64,000 nucleotides of DNA from Macrostomum hystrix (GCA_950097015.1 CATNEN010000034.1:3621001-3685000); one strand, 5' to 3'. Positions 36,110 to 49,397 are shown, counted from the stretch's first letter. The notes: generated by a model from the sequence alone, not told the origin. Program-made: numbers and translations.

Positions 36110-38335
36110 GTGTTTCAGTATTTGGATCTGATGTTTCAAGGCTGACATCTGATGTTTCAGGACTGACATCTGATGCTTCAGGATTGACATCTGATGTTTC
36201 AGAATTGACATTTGATGTTTCAGGACTGACAACTGATGTTTCAGAATTGACATCTGATGTTTCAGGATTGACATCTGATGTTTCAGGACTGACATCTGAT
36301 GTTTCAGGATTGACATCTGATGTTTCAGGACTGACATCTGATGTTTCAGGACTGACATCTGATGTTTCAGGATTGACATCTGATGTTTCAGGACTGACAT
36401 CTGATGTTTCAGGATTGACATCTGATGTTTCAGAATTGACATCTGATGTTTCAGGATTGACATCTGATGTTTCAGGACTGACATCTGATGTTTCAGGATT
36501 GACATCTGATGTTTCAGGATTGACATTTGATGTTTCAGGACTGACAACTGATGTTTCAGAATTGACATCTGATGTTTCAGGATTGACATCTGATGTTTCA
36601 GGACTGACATCTGATGTTTCAGGATTGACATCTGATGTTTCAGGACTGACATCTGATGTTTCAGGACTGACATCTGATGTTTCAGGATTGACATCTGATG
36701 TTTCAGGACTGACATCTGATGTTTCAGGATTGACATCTGATGTTTCAGAATTGACATCTGATGTTTCAGGATTGACATCTGATGTTTCAGGACTGACATC
36801 TGATGTTTCAGGATTGACATCTGATGTTTCAGAATTGACATCTGATGTTTCAGGATTGACATCTGATGTTTCAGGATTGACATCTGATGTTTCAGGATTG
36901 ACATCTGATGTTTCAGAATTGACATCTGATGTTTCAGAATTGACATCTGATGTTTCAGGATTGACATCTGATGTTTCAGGATTGACATCTGATGTTTCAG
37001 AATTGACATCTGATGCTTCAGGATTGACATCTGATGTTTCAGGACTGACATCTGATGTTTCAGGACTGACATCGGATGTTTCAGGATTCACATTTGATGT
37101 TTCAGAATTGACATCTGATGTTTCAGGATTGACATCTGATGTTTCAGGATTGACATCTGATGTTTCAGGACTGACATCTGATGTTTCAGGATTGACATCT
37201 GATGTTTCAGGACTGACATTTGATGTTTCAGAATTGACATCTGATTTTTCAGGATTGACATCTGATGTTTCAGGACTGACATCTGATGTTTCAGGATTGA
37301 CATCTGATGTTTCAGGACTGATATATGATGTTTTAGAATTGACATTTGATGTTTCAGGATTGACATCTGATGTTTCAGGATTGACATTTGATGTTTCAGA
37401 ACTGACATTTGATGTTTCAGAATTGACATCTGATTTTTCAGGACTGACATCTGATGCTTCAGGATTGACATCTGATGTTTCAGGACTGACATCTGATGTT
37501 TCAGAATTGACATCTGATGTTTCAGGATTGACATCTGATGTTTCAGGACTGACATCTGATGTTTCAGGATTGACATCTGATGTTTCAGAACTGACATGTG
37601 ATGTTTCAGGACTGACATCTGATGTTTCAGGACTGACATGTGATGTTTCAGAATTGACATTTGATGTTTCAGGACTGACATCTAATGTTTCAGGATTGAC
37701 ATTTGATGTTTCAGGATTGACATCTGATGTTTCAGGATTGACATTTGATGTTTCAGAATTGACATTTGATGTTTCAGAATTGACACCGGATGTTTCAGGA
37801 CTGACATCTAATGTTTCAGGACTGACATCTGATGCTTCAGGACTGACATTTGATGTTTCAGAATTGACATCTGATGTTTCAGGATTGACATCTGATGTTT
37901 CAGGACTGACATCTGATGTTTCAGGATTGACATCTGATGTTTCAGGACTGACATGTGATGTTTCAGGACTGACATCTGATGTTTCAGGATTGACATGTGA
38001 TGTTTCAGGATTGACATTTGATGTTTCAGAATTGACATTTGATGTTTCAGAATTGACATCTGATGTTTCAGGATTGACATCTGATGTTTCAGGACTGACA
38101 TCTGATGTTTCAGGATTGACATCTGATGTTTCAGGACTGACATGTGATGTTTCAGGACTGACATCTGATGTTTCAGGATTGACATGTGATGTTTCAGGAT
38201 TGACATTTGATGTTTCAGAATTGACATTTGATGTTTCAGAATTGACACCTGATGTTTCAGGACTGACATCTGATGTTTTAGGATTGACATCTAATGTTTC
38301 AGGACTGACATGTGATGTTATGGATTACGATATGT
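36110..38335. repeat. 21-bp minisatellite (about 105 units)
   Basis: Units of 21 bp such as TTTCAGGATTGACATCTGATG, with a few recurring variants (GACTG, GAATTG, ACATTTG, ACATGTG). Blocks are duplicated: a GACAACTG-bearing block recurs after 315 bp (15 units), and an ACATGTG-bearing block recurs after 189 bp (9 units). The 747-codon open frame here (SGLTSDV repeats) and its antisense frames (SILKHQM, PETSDVN) follow from 21 being divisible by three. No start context, splice site or non-repeat domain supports a protein. Confidence 0.96.
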
Positions 38336-38339
38336 TTTT

Positions 38340-39090
38340 TTAGGATTAGGATCTGATGTTTTTGGATTGGGATCTGACGTTTTTGGATTGAGATGTTTCA
38401 GGACTGGGGTGCAAACTTCAGGACTTTGACTTGGTGAATGATATGAAGGCCGATATGCCAATAGTATTTACCTATTCTAATCTATATTAGTAACGTACCC
38501 GCAAAGTGAAGTATAAATTAAATAAACAAAGACAAACAGGATCTGTACTTTTGCACACTGACACACGCAGACCCAGATGCAACGCTTTTGCAGTGCTAGA
38601 GGCTGAAAGCAGAAAAGTGCAAGAAGCCGTGCAAAATGCCTATCTAACTAGCCCCATTGCTGTCTACATGAAAATAAGAACTCAATTGAAGTTTGGCTCA
38701 TTAGGAAGCCATAAAATGTTCCTAATTTCATCAGTTTTTAAGGCGTCACAAAAGCAAGCCCAGGTAATTTCACACTGTTAGTGAATATTGTAGCATATTG
38801 CATAATTGAATAGCTGCAGTGAGGTAACTAGTATTAAAATAACACTGACCAATTGTAACGGAGACAAAGTACGCAGTATGCAGCCATTGATTTTTCTATT
38901 AATCATTTATTTTCCAAGGATTTGCCGCGCAAAGGCGAAAAAAGCAAGCGAGAGGACACGATGATGTCGGCACAAAATTAAAGTAAAAACATCAATAAGG
39001 GTAGTTTAATTATTGATAACAATTATAATTATAATATATTTATGATACAGACATAGAAGATATCCTACTTGATCTATTCGAACAGTTGAG
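38340..39090. other. Spacer and probable 3' region of the B56 gene
   Basis: Degenerate repeat edges (38340-38420) are followed by unique AT-rich sequence. A minus-strand AATAAA lies near 38907, about 185 bases past the B56 stop, and could be its polyadenylation signal. The open frame at 38506-38781 has no recognisable motif and no ATG start. Confidence 0.5.
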
Positions 39091-39091
39091 T

Positions 39092-42000
39092 TTACTTGAT
39101 TTGAAGGTGCTCAAATTTTTTTAGCAGATCCTCACGATCCTTCTCGCGCTTGCGCTCCCTGTGTGAGCGGGTGAATTAATTAGGATTTAATGAGGATAAT
39201 TGAATGGAAAAGGACTTTTCATGTTTACTGGCGAATAAAAGTACAACGAGCTACCAAAGACCATGAGGTATTGTAAAAAAGGAAAGGAAAAAATAGATTT
39301 CACTTCTTAAAACAACAATTACTTGGAGATTGTCCATCCAATAATTTCCATCCCATGAATACTTAAGATCCTCAGGTAGCTTTACCTCAGATCCTCAGGT
39401 AGCTTTACCTCAGATCCTCAGGTAGCTTTACCTCAGATCCTCAGGTAGCTTTACCTCAGATTCTCAGGTAGCGCTACTTCAGATCCTCAGGAATCGCTAC
39501 TTCAGATCCTCAGGTAGCTTTACCTCAGATTCTCAGGTAGCGCTACTTCAGATCCTCAGGTAGCGCTACTTTAGATCCTCAAGTAGTTTTACCTCAGATC
39601 CTCAGGTTGCGCTACTTCAGATCCTCAGGTAGCGCTACTTCAGATCCTCAATTAGTTTTACCTCAGATCCTCAGGTAGCTTTACCTCAGATCCTCAGGTA
39701 GCGCTTCTTCAGATCCTCAAGTAGTTTTACCTCAGATTCTCAGGTAGCTTTACCTCAGATTCTCAGGTAGCTTTACCTCAGATTCTCAGGTAGCTTTACT
39801 TCAGATCTTCAGGTAGCGCTACTTCAGATCCTCAGGTAGCTATACCTCAGATCCTCAGGTAGCTTTACCTCAGATCCTCAGGTAGCTTTACTTCAGATCC
39901 TCAGGTAGCGCTACTTCAGATCCTCAGGTAGCGCTACTTCGGATCCTCAGGTAGCTTTACCTCAGATTCTCAGGTAGCGCTACTTCAGATCCTCAGGTAG
40001 TTTTACCTCAGATCCTCAGGTAGCGCTACTTCGGATCCTCAGGTAGCTTTACCTCAGATTCTCAGGTAGCGCTACTTCAGATCCTCAAGTAGTTTTACCT
40101 CAGATCCTCAGGTAGCGCTACTTCAGATCCTCAGGTAGCGCTACTTCAGATCCTCAATTAGTTTTACCTCAGATCCTCAGGTAGCTTTACCTCAGATCCT
40201 CAGGTAGCGCTACTTCAGATCCTCAAGTAGTTTTACCTCAGATTCTCAGGTAGCTTTACTTCAGATCTTCAGGTAGCGCTACTTCAGATCCTCAGGTAGC
40301 TATACCTCAGATCCTCAGGTAGCTTTACCTCAGATCCTCAGGTAGCTTTACTTCAGATCCTCAGGTAGCGCTACTTCAGATCCTCAGGTAGCGCTACTTC
40401 GGATCCTCAGGTAGCTTTACTTCAGATTCTCAGGTAGCTTTACCTCAGATCCTCAGGTAGCTTTACTTCAGATCCTCAGGTAGCGCTACTTCAGATCCTC
40501 AGGTAGCTTTACCTCAGATCCTCAGGTAGCTTTACCTCAGATCCTCAGGTAGCTTTACCTCAGATCCTCAGGTAGCTTTACTTCAGATTCTCAGGTAGCT
40601 TTACCTCAGATTCTCAGGTAGCTTTACCTCAGATCCTCAGGTAGCGCTACTTCAGATCCTCAGGTAGCTTTACTTCAGATCCTCAGGTAGCTTTACCTCA
40701 GATCCTCAGGTAGCTTTACCTCAGATCCTCAGGTAGCTTTACCTCAGATCCTCAGGTAGCGCTAGTTCAGATCCTCAGGTAGCTTTACCTCAGATCCTCA
40801 GGTAGCTTTACCTCAGATCCTCAGGTAGCGCTACTTCAGATCCTCAGGTAGTTTTACCTCAGATCCTCAGGTAGCTTTACCTCAGATCCTCAGGTAGCGC
40901 TACTTCAGATGCTCAGGTAGCTTTACCTCAGATCCTCAGGTAGCTTTACCTCAGATCCTCAGGTAGCTTTACCTCAGATCCTTAGATTGAACTACAAAAG
41001 CTAATCCTAAAATATTGATTCCAAAAAAATCTAGAATTTCCAACAAGGCGACTCACTTCTGCCGCTCGGTCTTGTAGGCGTTGGTGAGTTCGTCAAATAG
41101 CTTGCTATTCATCTCCATGAAGGTCTTGAGCACATTGTAGACTAGGGCCATAATGGTCTGGTTCCAGTGCTCCCTAGAGATGCGATAGAACGATGGGAAC
41201 AATATCGGCATGATGGTAGCGTTGTTCTCCTCGATTAGCTGCGTGATGTACTCGTTGTTCCAGAAAAATAGCGCCCGCTCCGCTACCTGAATAAGTCAGG
41301 TACAGTGGGGCACATGTAATTAGCGACTTATTTAGTTATGCATAATCGAAGTGAATTGGGAACGCCTTATAGCAGACTCAATAGACTTAAAAAGTGCTTA
41401 TAAAAGCGTATAAGCTAGAAATAGAGCTATATTCCCTGCCCTTATAGAATAAGGACAGGGATTATAATATGTTGACAGGGATAATAATATGATAACAGGG
41501 ATTATAATATGAGGACAGGGATTATAATATGAGGACATGGATTATAATATGAGGACATGGATTATAATATGAGGACAGGGATTATAATATGAGGACATGG
41601 ATTATAATATGAGGACAGGGATTATAATATGAGGACATGGATTATAATATGAGGACATGAATTATAATATAATAACAGGGATTATAATATGAGGACAGGG
41701 ATTATAATATGAGGACATGGATTATAATATGAGGACAGGGATTATAATATTAGGACAGGGATTATAATATGAGGACAGGGATTATAATATGTTGACAGGG
41801 ATTATAATATGAGGACAGGGATTATAATATGAGGACAGGGATTATAATATGAGGACATGGATTATAATATGAGGACAGGGATTATAATATGAGGACATGA
41901 ATTGTAATATGAGGACAGGGATTATAATATGAGGACAGGGATTATAATATGAGGACATGAATTGTAATATGAGGACAGGGATTATAATATGAGGACAGGG

Positions 42001-45000
42001 ATTATAATATGAGGACATGGATTATAATATGAGGACATGAATTGTAATATGAGGACAGGGATTATAATATGAGGACAGGGATTATAATATGAGGACATGA
42101 ATTGTAATATGAGGACAGGGATTATAATATGAGGACAGGGATTATAATATGAGGACAGGGATTATAATATGAGGACAGGGATTATAATATGAGGACATGG
42201 ATTATAATATGAGTACAGGGATTATAATATGAGGACAGGGATTATAATATGAGGACATGGATTATAATATGAGGACAGGGATTATAATATGAGGACATGG
42301 ATTATAATATGAGGACATGAATTGTAATATGAGGACAGGGATTATAATATGAGGACAGGGATTATAATATGAGGACAGGGATTATAATATGAGGACAGGG
42401 ATTATAATATGAGGACATGGATTATAATATGAGGACATGAATTGTAATATGAGGACAGGGATTATAATATGAGGACAGGGATTATAATATGAGGACAGGG
42501 ATTATAATATGAGGACAGGGATTATAATATGAGGACATGGATTATAATATGAGGACAGGGATTATAATATGAGGACATGGATTATAATATGAGGACATGA
42601 ATTGTAATATGAGGACAGGGATTATAATATGAGGACAGGGATTATCATACGATAACACGGATTATAAAATTATTGTATAAGAATATATAAATTATATTAA
42701 AAATAATTAAAATATGGTTTTAATAAAAGGGGATAAATTGTAATGAAACAGAAGATAGCTCTGACCTGAAAGTGCGAACTGCTAACCGACTTCGCGATTT
42801 GCTTGAACAGTGGCACCATAATCTTTTCAAACTGGCCAGGCTCCATCACGTCCAGAATCTCTTCGATCTCGCCTAGATACATGATCTCCTTTGAGCTGAC
42901 TGTGCGCGGCCAGAATTTGAGCAGACCGCGGACGACCTGCTCGGTCAGGGTGGCGTCCTTCTCCAGGAACTGAACCACACAGTAGGCCAGCTGTGCATGA
43001 AACATGCCCAATGATTTGGCCTTGTGCAACGGTAGCAGCACTTTGACTAGGAACTGCTTATGCTCGGCCTTCAGTGGCAGAGCGAATCCGTTGATGATGC
43101 TGCCCAGAATCTCGAGCAGTTCGCCAACACCGTTGAACTGCTCAGTCTCGTAGATGAAGCGCAGAAAGATATTATTAATCTGTTTGCGTATGAAAGCCCG
43201 CAGGCCAAGAAATTTGCCATAGATGCGGTGAAGCACCGTTTTAAGAAAGTCGCGCTCTCTAGGATCTTCGCTGTCGAATAGTTCCAGAAGCTGCGGGGAT
43301 GACAATTAAACTAAAAACGTAACTGTGTATCTATGACGCCCTCGACATCCTACTGACAAGATCGAGTAGGATATACGCATATTTATTATGTGTAAAATAA
43401 TATTTTGCCTAACGATTTCCCGATTGTTTGGTCATTTGTAGATTTTTTGTTCATCAGAGATTCGGGATAATTTACTTACTCTATGAAAATTTTCACTGAA
43501 GATTCTCTTAGTTGGAATAGGCTATATTGCAAGTAATTTCTTGCAAATTTATTACGAATTTGTAATTTATTACAATAGACAGAGTAAAATATGGGTTATA
43601 AAAACATGTTTCAAACAGGGGATAAAGAAATTTATTTTTTAATACAAAGAATAAAGAATAAAGGATAAAGAAATTTAATTTTTTAATTTAACAGCATTAT
43701 TATTTAGCAAATTAAAAAATCAATAATAGTATAGTAATAATATTATATTGATTGACTGAGCAAACGCTTTTTTGTCTTAACTAAACACTACAGCTTGCTT
43801 TAATTATTACATCTAATACGCAGACACTTACGTTTCTTGTGTTATAAGTTTTAAGGATTATTTTACTAATAAAGTGCATACCCTGATGTAGTATAAATAA
43901 ATTGGGAAAGAAAAAAGAAGTCCTATAAAATATGGACCCGCCCAATTCTAGCCCGCGTTGAGTACTGCCCGTTCTCTGTGGTGTGTATTCTAAGTATACA
44001 AAGGAATTCTAAGACATTGTCTAGCCTCTCACAACAACTAGACAACGTTTAGAGAAGATAATGTCATAGTGACCGCTAGATACCAGATGCAGGCACAAAG
44101 TACACTGTCCATCAATTATACTGAGTCCGATGGGCCCAGCGATGCAAAGAAACACGGGACAGTTAGGTCGTCAGAAGATCTATTGCTAAGGCATAGATTT
44201 CTATCGTCTCTTAACTTTAGAGCAGTAAAAAGAGAACGGCCCTTTGCAGCCAGTCGTGCTTGTAATCATAGTTGACAACGCGACAGTCTGAATGACTACT
44301 GGCACTCAGTGATCTAGTCTAGTAGACAAGATAAGGCAGCGCCTACCACATTCGATGCTTGCATAGCCAACTTTATCCTGCATCGGTTTTTAGGGCCGCG
44401 TTTTTTTCTAATATTTCAGTTGTAATAGTTGCATTCGTTTCAGTTTTTATCCTGCCTCAGTTGTAATAGCTGCATTCATTTCAGTTTTTATCCTGCCTCA
44501 GTTGTAATACGAGCGTAGCTGCATTCATTTCAGTGTTTATCCAGCCTCAGTTTTAATAGCTACATTCATTTCAGTTTTTATCCTCCCTCAGTTCTCATAG
44601 TTGCATTCATTTTAGTTTTTATCCTGCCTCAGTTGTAATACGAGCGTAGCTGCATTCATTTCAGTTTTTATCCAGCTTCAGTTGTAATAGCTGCATTCAT
44701 TTCAGTTTTTATCCAGCCTCAGTTGTCATAGTTGCATTCATTTCAGTTTTTATCCAGCCTCAGTTTTCATAGCTGCATTCATTTTAGTTTTTATCCTGCC
44801 TCAGTTGTAATAGCTGCATTCATTTCAGTTTTTATCCAGCCTCAGTTGTCATAGTTGCATTCATTTCAGTTTTTATCCAGCCTCAGTTGTCATAGTTGCA
44901 TTCATTTCAGTTTTTTTTCCAGCCTCAGTTGTCATAGTTGCATTCATTTCAGTTTTTATCCTGCCTCAGTTGTAATAGCTGCATTCATTTCAGTGTTTAT

Positions 45001-48000
45001 CCAGCCTCAGTTTTAATAGCTGCATTCATTTCAGTATTTATCCTGCCTCAGTTGTCATAATTGCATTCATTTCAGTTTTTATCCTGCCTCAGTTGTAATA
45101 CGAGCGTAGCTGCATTCATTTCAGTGTTTATCCAGCCTCAGTTTTAATAGCTACATTCATTTCAGTTTTTATCCTGCCTCAGTTCTCATAGTTGCATTCA
45201 TTTCAGTTTTTATCCAGCCTCAGTTGTCATAGCTGCATTCATTTTAGTTTTTATCCTGCCTCAGTTGTAATAGCTGCATTCATTTCAGTTTTTATCCAGC
45301 CTCAGTTGTCATAGTTGCATTCATTTCAGTTTTTATCCAGCCTCAGTTGTCATAGTTGCATTCATTTCAGTTTTTATCCAGCCTCAGTTGTCATAGTTGC
45401 ATTCATTTCAGTTTTTATCCTGCCTCAGTTGTCATAGCTGCATTCATTTCAGTTTTTATCCAGCCTCAGTTGTCATAGCTGCATTCATTTCAGTTTTTAT
45501 CCTGCCTCAGTTGTAATAGCTACATTCATTTCAGTTTTTATCCTGCCTCAGTTGTCATAGCTGCATTCATTTCAGTTTTTATCCAGCCTCAGTTGTCGTA
45601 GCTGCAGTCATTTCAGTTTTTATCCTGCCTCAGTTGTAATAGCTACATTCATTTCAGTTTTTATCCAGCCTCAGTTGTCATAGTTGCATTCATTTCAGTT
45701 TTTATCCAGCCTCAGTTGTCATAGCTGCATTCATTTCAGTTTTTATCCAGCCTCAGTTGTAATAGCTGCATTCATTTCAGTTTTTATCCTGCCTCAGTTG
45801 TAATAGCTACATTCATTTCAGTTTTTATCCTGCCTCAGTTGTCATAGCTGCATTCATTTCAGTTTTTATCCAGCCTCAGTTGTCATAGCTGCAGTCATTT
45901 CAGTTTTTATCCTGCCTCAGTTGTCATAGCTGCATTCATTTCAGTTTTTATCCTGCCTCAGTTGTAATAGCTGCATTCATTTCAGTTTTTATCCTGCCTC
46001 AGTTGTAATAGCTACATTCATTTCAGTTTTTATCCTGCCTCAGTTGTAATAGCTACATTCATTTCAGTTTTTATCCAGCCTCAGTTGTCATAGTTGCATT
46101 CATTTCAGTTTTTATCCAGCCTCAGTTGTCATAGTTGCAGTTATTTCAGTTTTTATACTGCCTCAGTTGTAATAGCTGCATTCATTTCAGTTTTTTATCC
46201 TGCCTCAGTTGTAATAGCTACATTAATTTCAGTCATCTTCGTTTTAGTTTTTATTAAAATACTAAAGTTTTTTTTCTGAAATTTCACTTTGATCACAATC
46301 TTGTCTAAACGGTGTATTCTATTTTAATTATCACGACACCAGAATAAGAAAGCGAAGGTCTTGCATAAGACTTTAATGAAGAAAAGAAGAAACCGCGGCA
46401 AAACGTGACCGCGACAAAACTTGCCCGCCTCATCACCTCCAGAATATTCCGTTTTTATCCGCTGCTATTGCGGGCCTTGCCCACCCCCCGCCTCGGGGCA
46501 GGATGCAGCGAGTAGAGAGAGGCAGAAAAGACAGCAAAAATCCCAAAGCTATAGCTATATAAGTCAGTAAAATAATAAACTTATCCATGGTAGGCGCCAG
46601 AATTAAATTATCTCTCAGCTGAAGCATCAGACACGAAATAAGCTAGATGAAACCGACTGTGACAAAACATGGCAACATGTACCGAGTCATGTAGTCCACA
46701 GACACTTAAATTAGTCATTTTAGCTGCCGCTTAATACATGTTTAACCCATAGCTTTCAGCTTGGGGGTTTTTTATAACCTCCTTAAGTGTGCTTGAACAT
46801 TTTAACCTCCTTAGTCAGTACATACTCTGTGTTTTAGGTTGTACATTAGACACCCCTGTATGTCAGTTTGCACATTGGACACCCCTGTATGTCAGTTTGC
46901 ACATTAGACACCCCTGAATGTCAGTTTGTACATTGGACACCCCTGTATGTCAGTTTGTACATTAGACACCCCTGAATGTCAGTTTGTACATTGGACACCC
47001 CTGAATGTCAGTTTGTACATTAGACACCCCTGTATGTCAGTTTGTACATTGGATACCCCTGTATGTCAGTTTGCACATTAGACACCCCTGAATGTCAGTT
47101 TGTACATTGGACACCCCTGTATGTCAGTTTGTACATTGGACACCCCTGTATGTCAGTTTGCACATTAGACACCCCTGAATGTCAGTTTGTACATTAGACA
47201 CCCCTGAATGTCAGTTTGTACATTAGACACCCCTGAATGTCAGTTTGTACATTAGACACCCCTGAATGTCAGTTTGTACATTAGACACCCCTGAATGTCA
47301 GTTTGTACATTAGACACCCCTGAATGTCAGTTTGTACATTGGACACCCCTGAATGTCAGTTTGTACATTGGACACCCCTGTATGTCAGTTTGCACATTAG
47401 ACACCCCTGTATGTCGGTATGTACATTAGACACCCCTGTATGTCGGTATGTACATTAGACACCCCTGAATGTCAGTTTGTACATTGGACACCCCTGAATG
47501 TCAGTTTGTACATTAGACACCCCTGAATGTCAGTTTGCACATTAGACACCCCTGTATGTCGGTATGTACATTAGACACCCCTGTATGTCAGCATGTACAT
47601 GTACAGCATGGGCCAGTTTGCACTTGTCCCATTTGAATTTAACATTAAGCATTCGTTTTAAGTTCACAACAAAAAGTAAAGATCGCATAGGCCACACAGA
47701 AGTCGCCATTATCTCACCTGCAGAACGAATCGCTGATCGATGTACTTCTTAGCAACTGACGGTTGAAAATCCGGCGATTCCAAAACGCGCAAAAAGAATT
47801 CGTAAACAAACTAAAAATATTCAATCGAATCATTTAAAATATAACGAAGCGTTTAAATATCTGAGTAAATAATTATAACAAACAGGTCAACTTGGTCAAA
47901 TACCTGCAAGTGCGGCCAAGACGCCTCGAGGGTAGGATCGTCTTCTTCGGGATCAAAATCCGGATTATCAGACGGCGGAAGTGTTCGAAATATGTTGCAG

Positions 48001-49397
48001 GCAATCTGAAAGAAAAGTATGGAACATAATTTTTGCAGGGTAACATTCTTTAGTTTACTAATAAGTATATAACTTTTTTTCAGTAGAATCTTAAAATGTG
48101 AGACGTAAAGTGGGAATAAATCTACAACTTATAGGCTTGTTTGGGACAGCCAGTTTATTAATCAACACCTCTATAATTTTAATATGGTAATATGGTAACA
48201 ATAGCACATCATTTGGTGACACTAGACCCGCAGCCAGCGAGGAGGCAATTCTGCCCATTTCGCTGACTCCTGAGCACACACGCACACAGATACTGCACGA
48301 TGGCACGCGCTCACACAGGTGTGTACATCTGCCCTGACTTTCTCATCGTCAGGCAGTGTACACTCTCACTGTACCTTGGAGGTTGGCCCTCAAGGGCGTA
48401 AATTGCACGACAAGTACCCTTCACGCCTTCTCTCCGCGGCTGCGCCCCAAATAAATGTGGCCTCGCCGCGGAATCGAACTTAGGGACCGCGGTGCGAGAG
48501 GCTAACGCCTTAACCGCTCTGAAGGCTTGATCAGTGAAATTAGAAAAATTCGCGTCAGGGTGTCCATAGTGGCCTAGTTCCACCTGTTGTAGTCCTAGAA
48601 GGCCCAGCAGTCCGTCTAGATAAGGTAGGTGACCACCGTAGACGGAGAAGATGCAGGCACATTCGGGTGACATGCTGTTAAATTTTGAATGCCTGGCAAG
48701 GCCGCACTGAGGCGCAGTGCTAATTCGTGTATAGCGGGGTGTATGAAATACACTAGCGCCCATTGAAAAAATCTGACCTTTCGGCCAGAATCATTGAATA
48801 TCTCGACGGCCAGAAGAACTGGCGACTTGATTATTGTTTCAGAAGATGCGCAACAAAAAGTTAGCCAGTGTTCCCGAGTTTCGTGTGCTTGCATTGCTCC
48901 GTTCGGGTGCAGCACAAAATGGTGAAAATTCAACCCCCTGGTAGTTCTACTGTTAAGTGTCCAACTTTTACTTACTCATACTTTTCAAACATTTATGTTC
49001 CGCCGAATTTTCAGAGCTAGCTCACCATTCGAATAATTTCCGGATAAGTGGCATCTTGCAGCACGCTTCTAGTGACTGTGACATAATCCACCAGCTCATT
49101 AAGGCAGGTTCGTTTAATCTCCTTGGATTTCACATCGGACACTGGGTCCGAGAAGTCGAACACAACGCAGCATTGTTGCAGCTTTTTAACAAACAATTCC
49201 TGCTGCTCCCCGGCAGGTGAATCTTTCAACTGCGGCAATTGGGTCAGCTCTGTTGGCGCCTTCGGCCGGTAGTGAGACGAACCGCGCGACCTTTTCGCCG
49301 CCTTCTTGCTGGCTTTTAATTCGTTTTTATTGCGAAACGGATCGGATTTATCTTTGGCTGGCCCGTCTGGCTTGCCACCGACGCCGGATGCGGACAT
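39092..49397 (-). CDS. PPP2R5: PP2A regulatory subunit B56 (six exons)
   Basis: B56 subunits direct protein phosphatase 2A to substrates carrying LxxIxE-type motifs. Exons: 49397-49026, 48005-47904, 47810-47718, 43290-42766, 41286-41057, 39158-39092; phases agree and give 462 residues. The core HEAT-like repeats are highly conserved: [109 protein letters not shown] and [14 protein letters not shown]. The N-terminus is basic ([12 protein letters not shown]), and the C-terminal tail is short, ending [20 protein letters not shown]. It is shorter than the longest vertebrate isoforms and cannot be assigned to one vertebrate paralogue. An acceptor (TTGCATTTCAG) lies about 75 bases upstream of the ATG. 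Four large minisatellites and a SINE/repeat B composite lie in its introns. Confidence 0.97.
39365..40985. repeat. 23-bp minisatellite in the last B56 intron
   Basis: About 70 units of 23 bp such as CAGATCCTCAGGTAGCTTTA followed by CCT, alternating with a GCGCTACTT form. A block marked by AAGTAGTTTT and AATTAGTTTT recurs 506 bp apart (22 units). Read on the gene strand, many units contain CTGAGGTAAAG, which matches a 5' splice-site consensus. Confidence 0.96.
41450..42660. repeat. 20-bp minisatellite in B56 intron 4
   Basis: About 60 units of GAGGACAGGGATTATAATAT, with ATGG and ATGAATTG variants recurring in ordered blocks. It is confined to the intron between 41287 and 42765. Confidence 0.97.
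43291..44419. other. Unique part of B56 intron 3
   Basis: AT-rich intronic sequence followed by a more balanced stretch (43920-44400). A 68-codon open frame at 44069-44275 has no recognised motif; no element was identified. Confidence 0.5.
44420..46230. repeat. 41-bp minisatellite in B56 intron 3
   Basis: About 44 units of 41 bp with GCATTCATTTCAGTTTTTAT followed by CCTGCCTCAGTTGTAATAGCT. Occasional longer units carry an inserted CGAGCG (near 44511, 44640, 45100), and multi-unit blocks are repeated. Confidence 0.96.
46231..46834. other. Unique intronic sequence between two arrays
   Basis: Part of B56 intron 3. No exon, tRNA or element was recognised. Confidence 0.5.
46835..47600. repeat. 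29-bp minisatellite in B56 intron 3
   Basis: About 26 units of 29 bp containing ACACCCCTGAATGTCAGTTT followed by GTACATTAG, with TGTATG and TTGCAC variants. It ends about 120 bases before the acceptor-side exon at 47718-47810. Confidence 0.96.
48180..48525 (-). mobile_element. tRNA-derived SINE (family A), minus orientation
   Basis: Reverse complement of the SINE at 27849. It keeps the B box (AAGTTCGATTCC), the body GCAGAATTGCCTCCTCGCTG and the 3' GTCTAGTGTCACCAAATGAT, ending in a TTACCATATTA tail. Its tRNA-like head, CAGAGCGGTTAAGGCGTTAG, is joined directly to a repeat B arm at about 48526. It lies in B56 intron 1. Confidence 0.9.
48526..48945 (-). mobile_element. Repeat B, single arm joined to a SINE
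   Basis: Homologous to each arm of the fold-back element at 16247-17135. Shared landmarks are GGCACATTCGGGTGACA, GCCGCACTGAGGCGCAGTGC and GTATGAAATACACTAG. Read on the minus strand, it runs straight into the head of the family A SINE with no gap. Confidence 0.85.

Noticed and set aside
36100-38343. 747-codon open frame, and antisense frames of 345, 336, 197 and 160 codons
   Set aside because: All are products of a 21-bp tandem repeat, open in several frames at once; no non-repeat domain, start context or splice site.
39365-47600. CRISPR-like direct repeats
   Set aside because: Units are contiguous with no unique spacers, inside introns of an animal gene.
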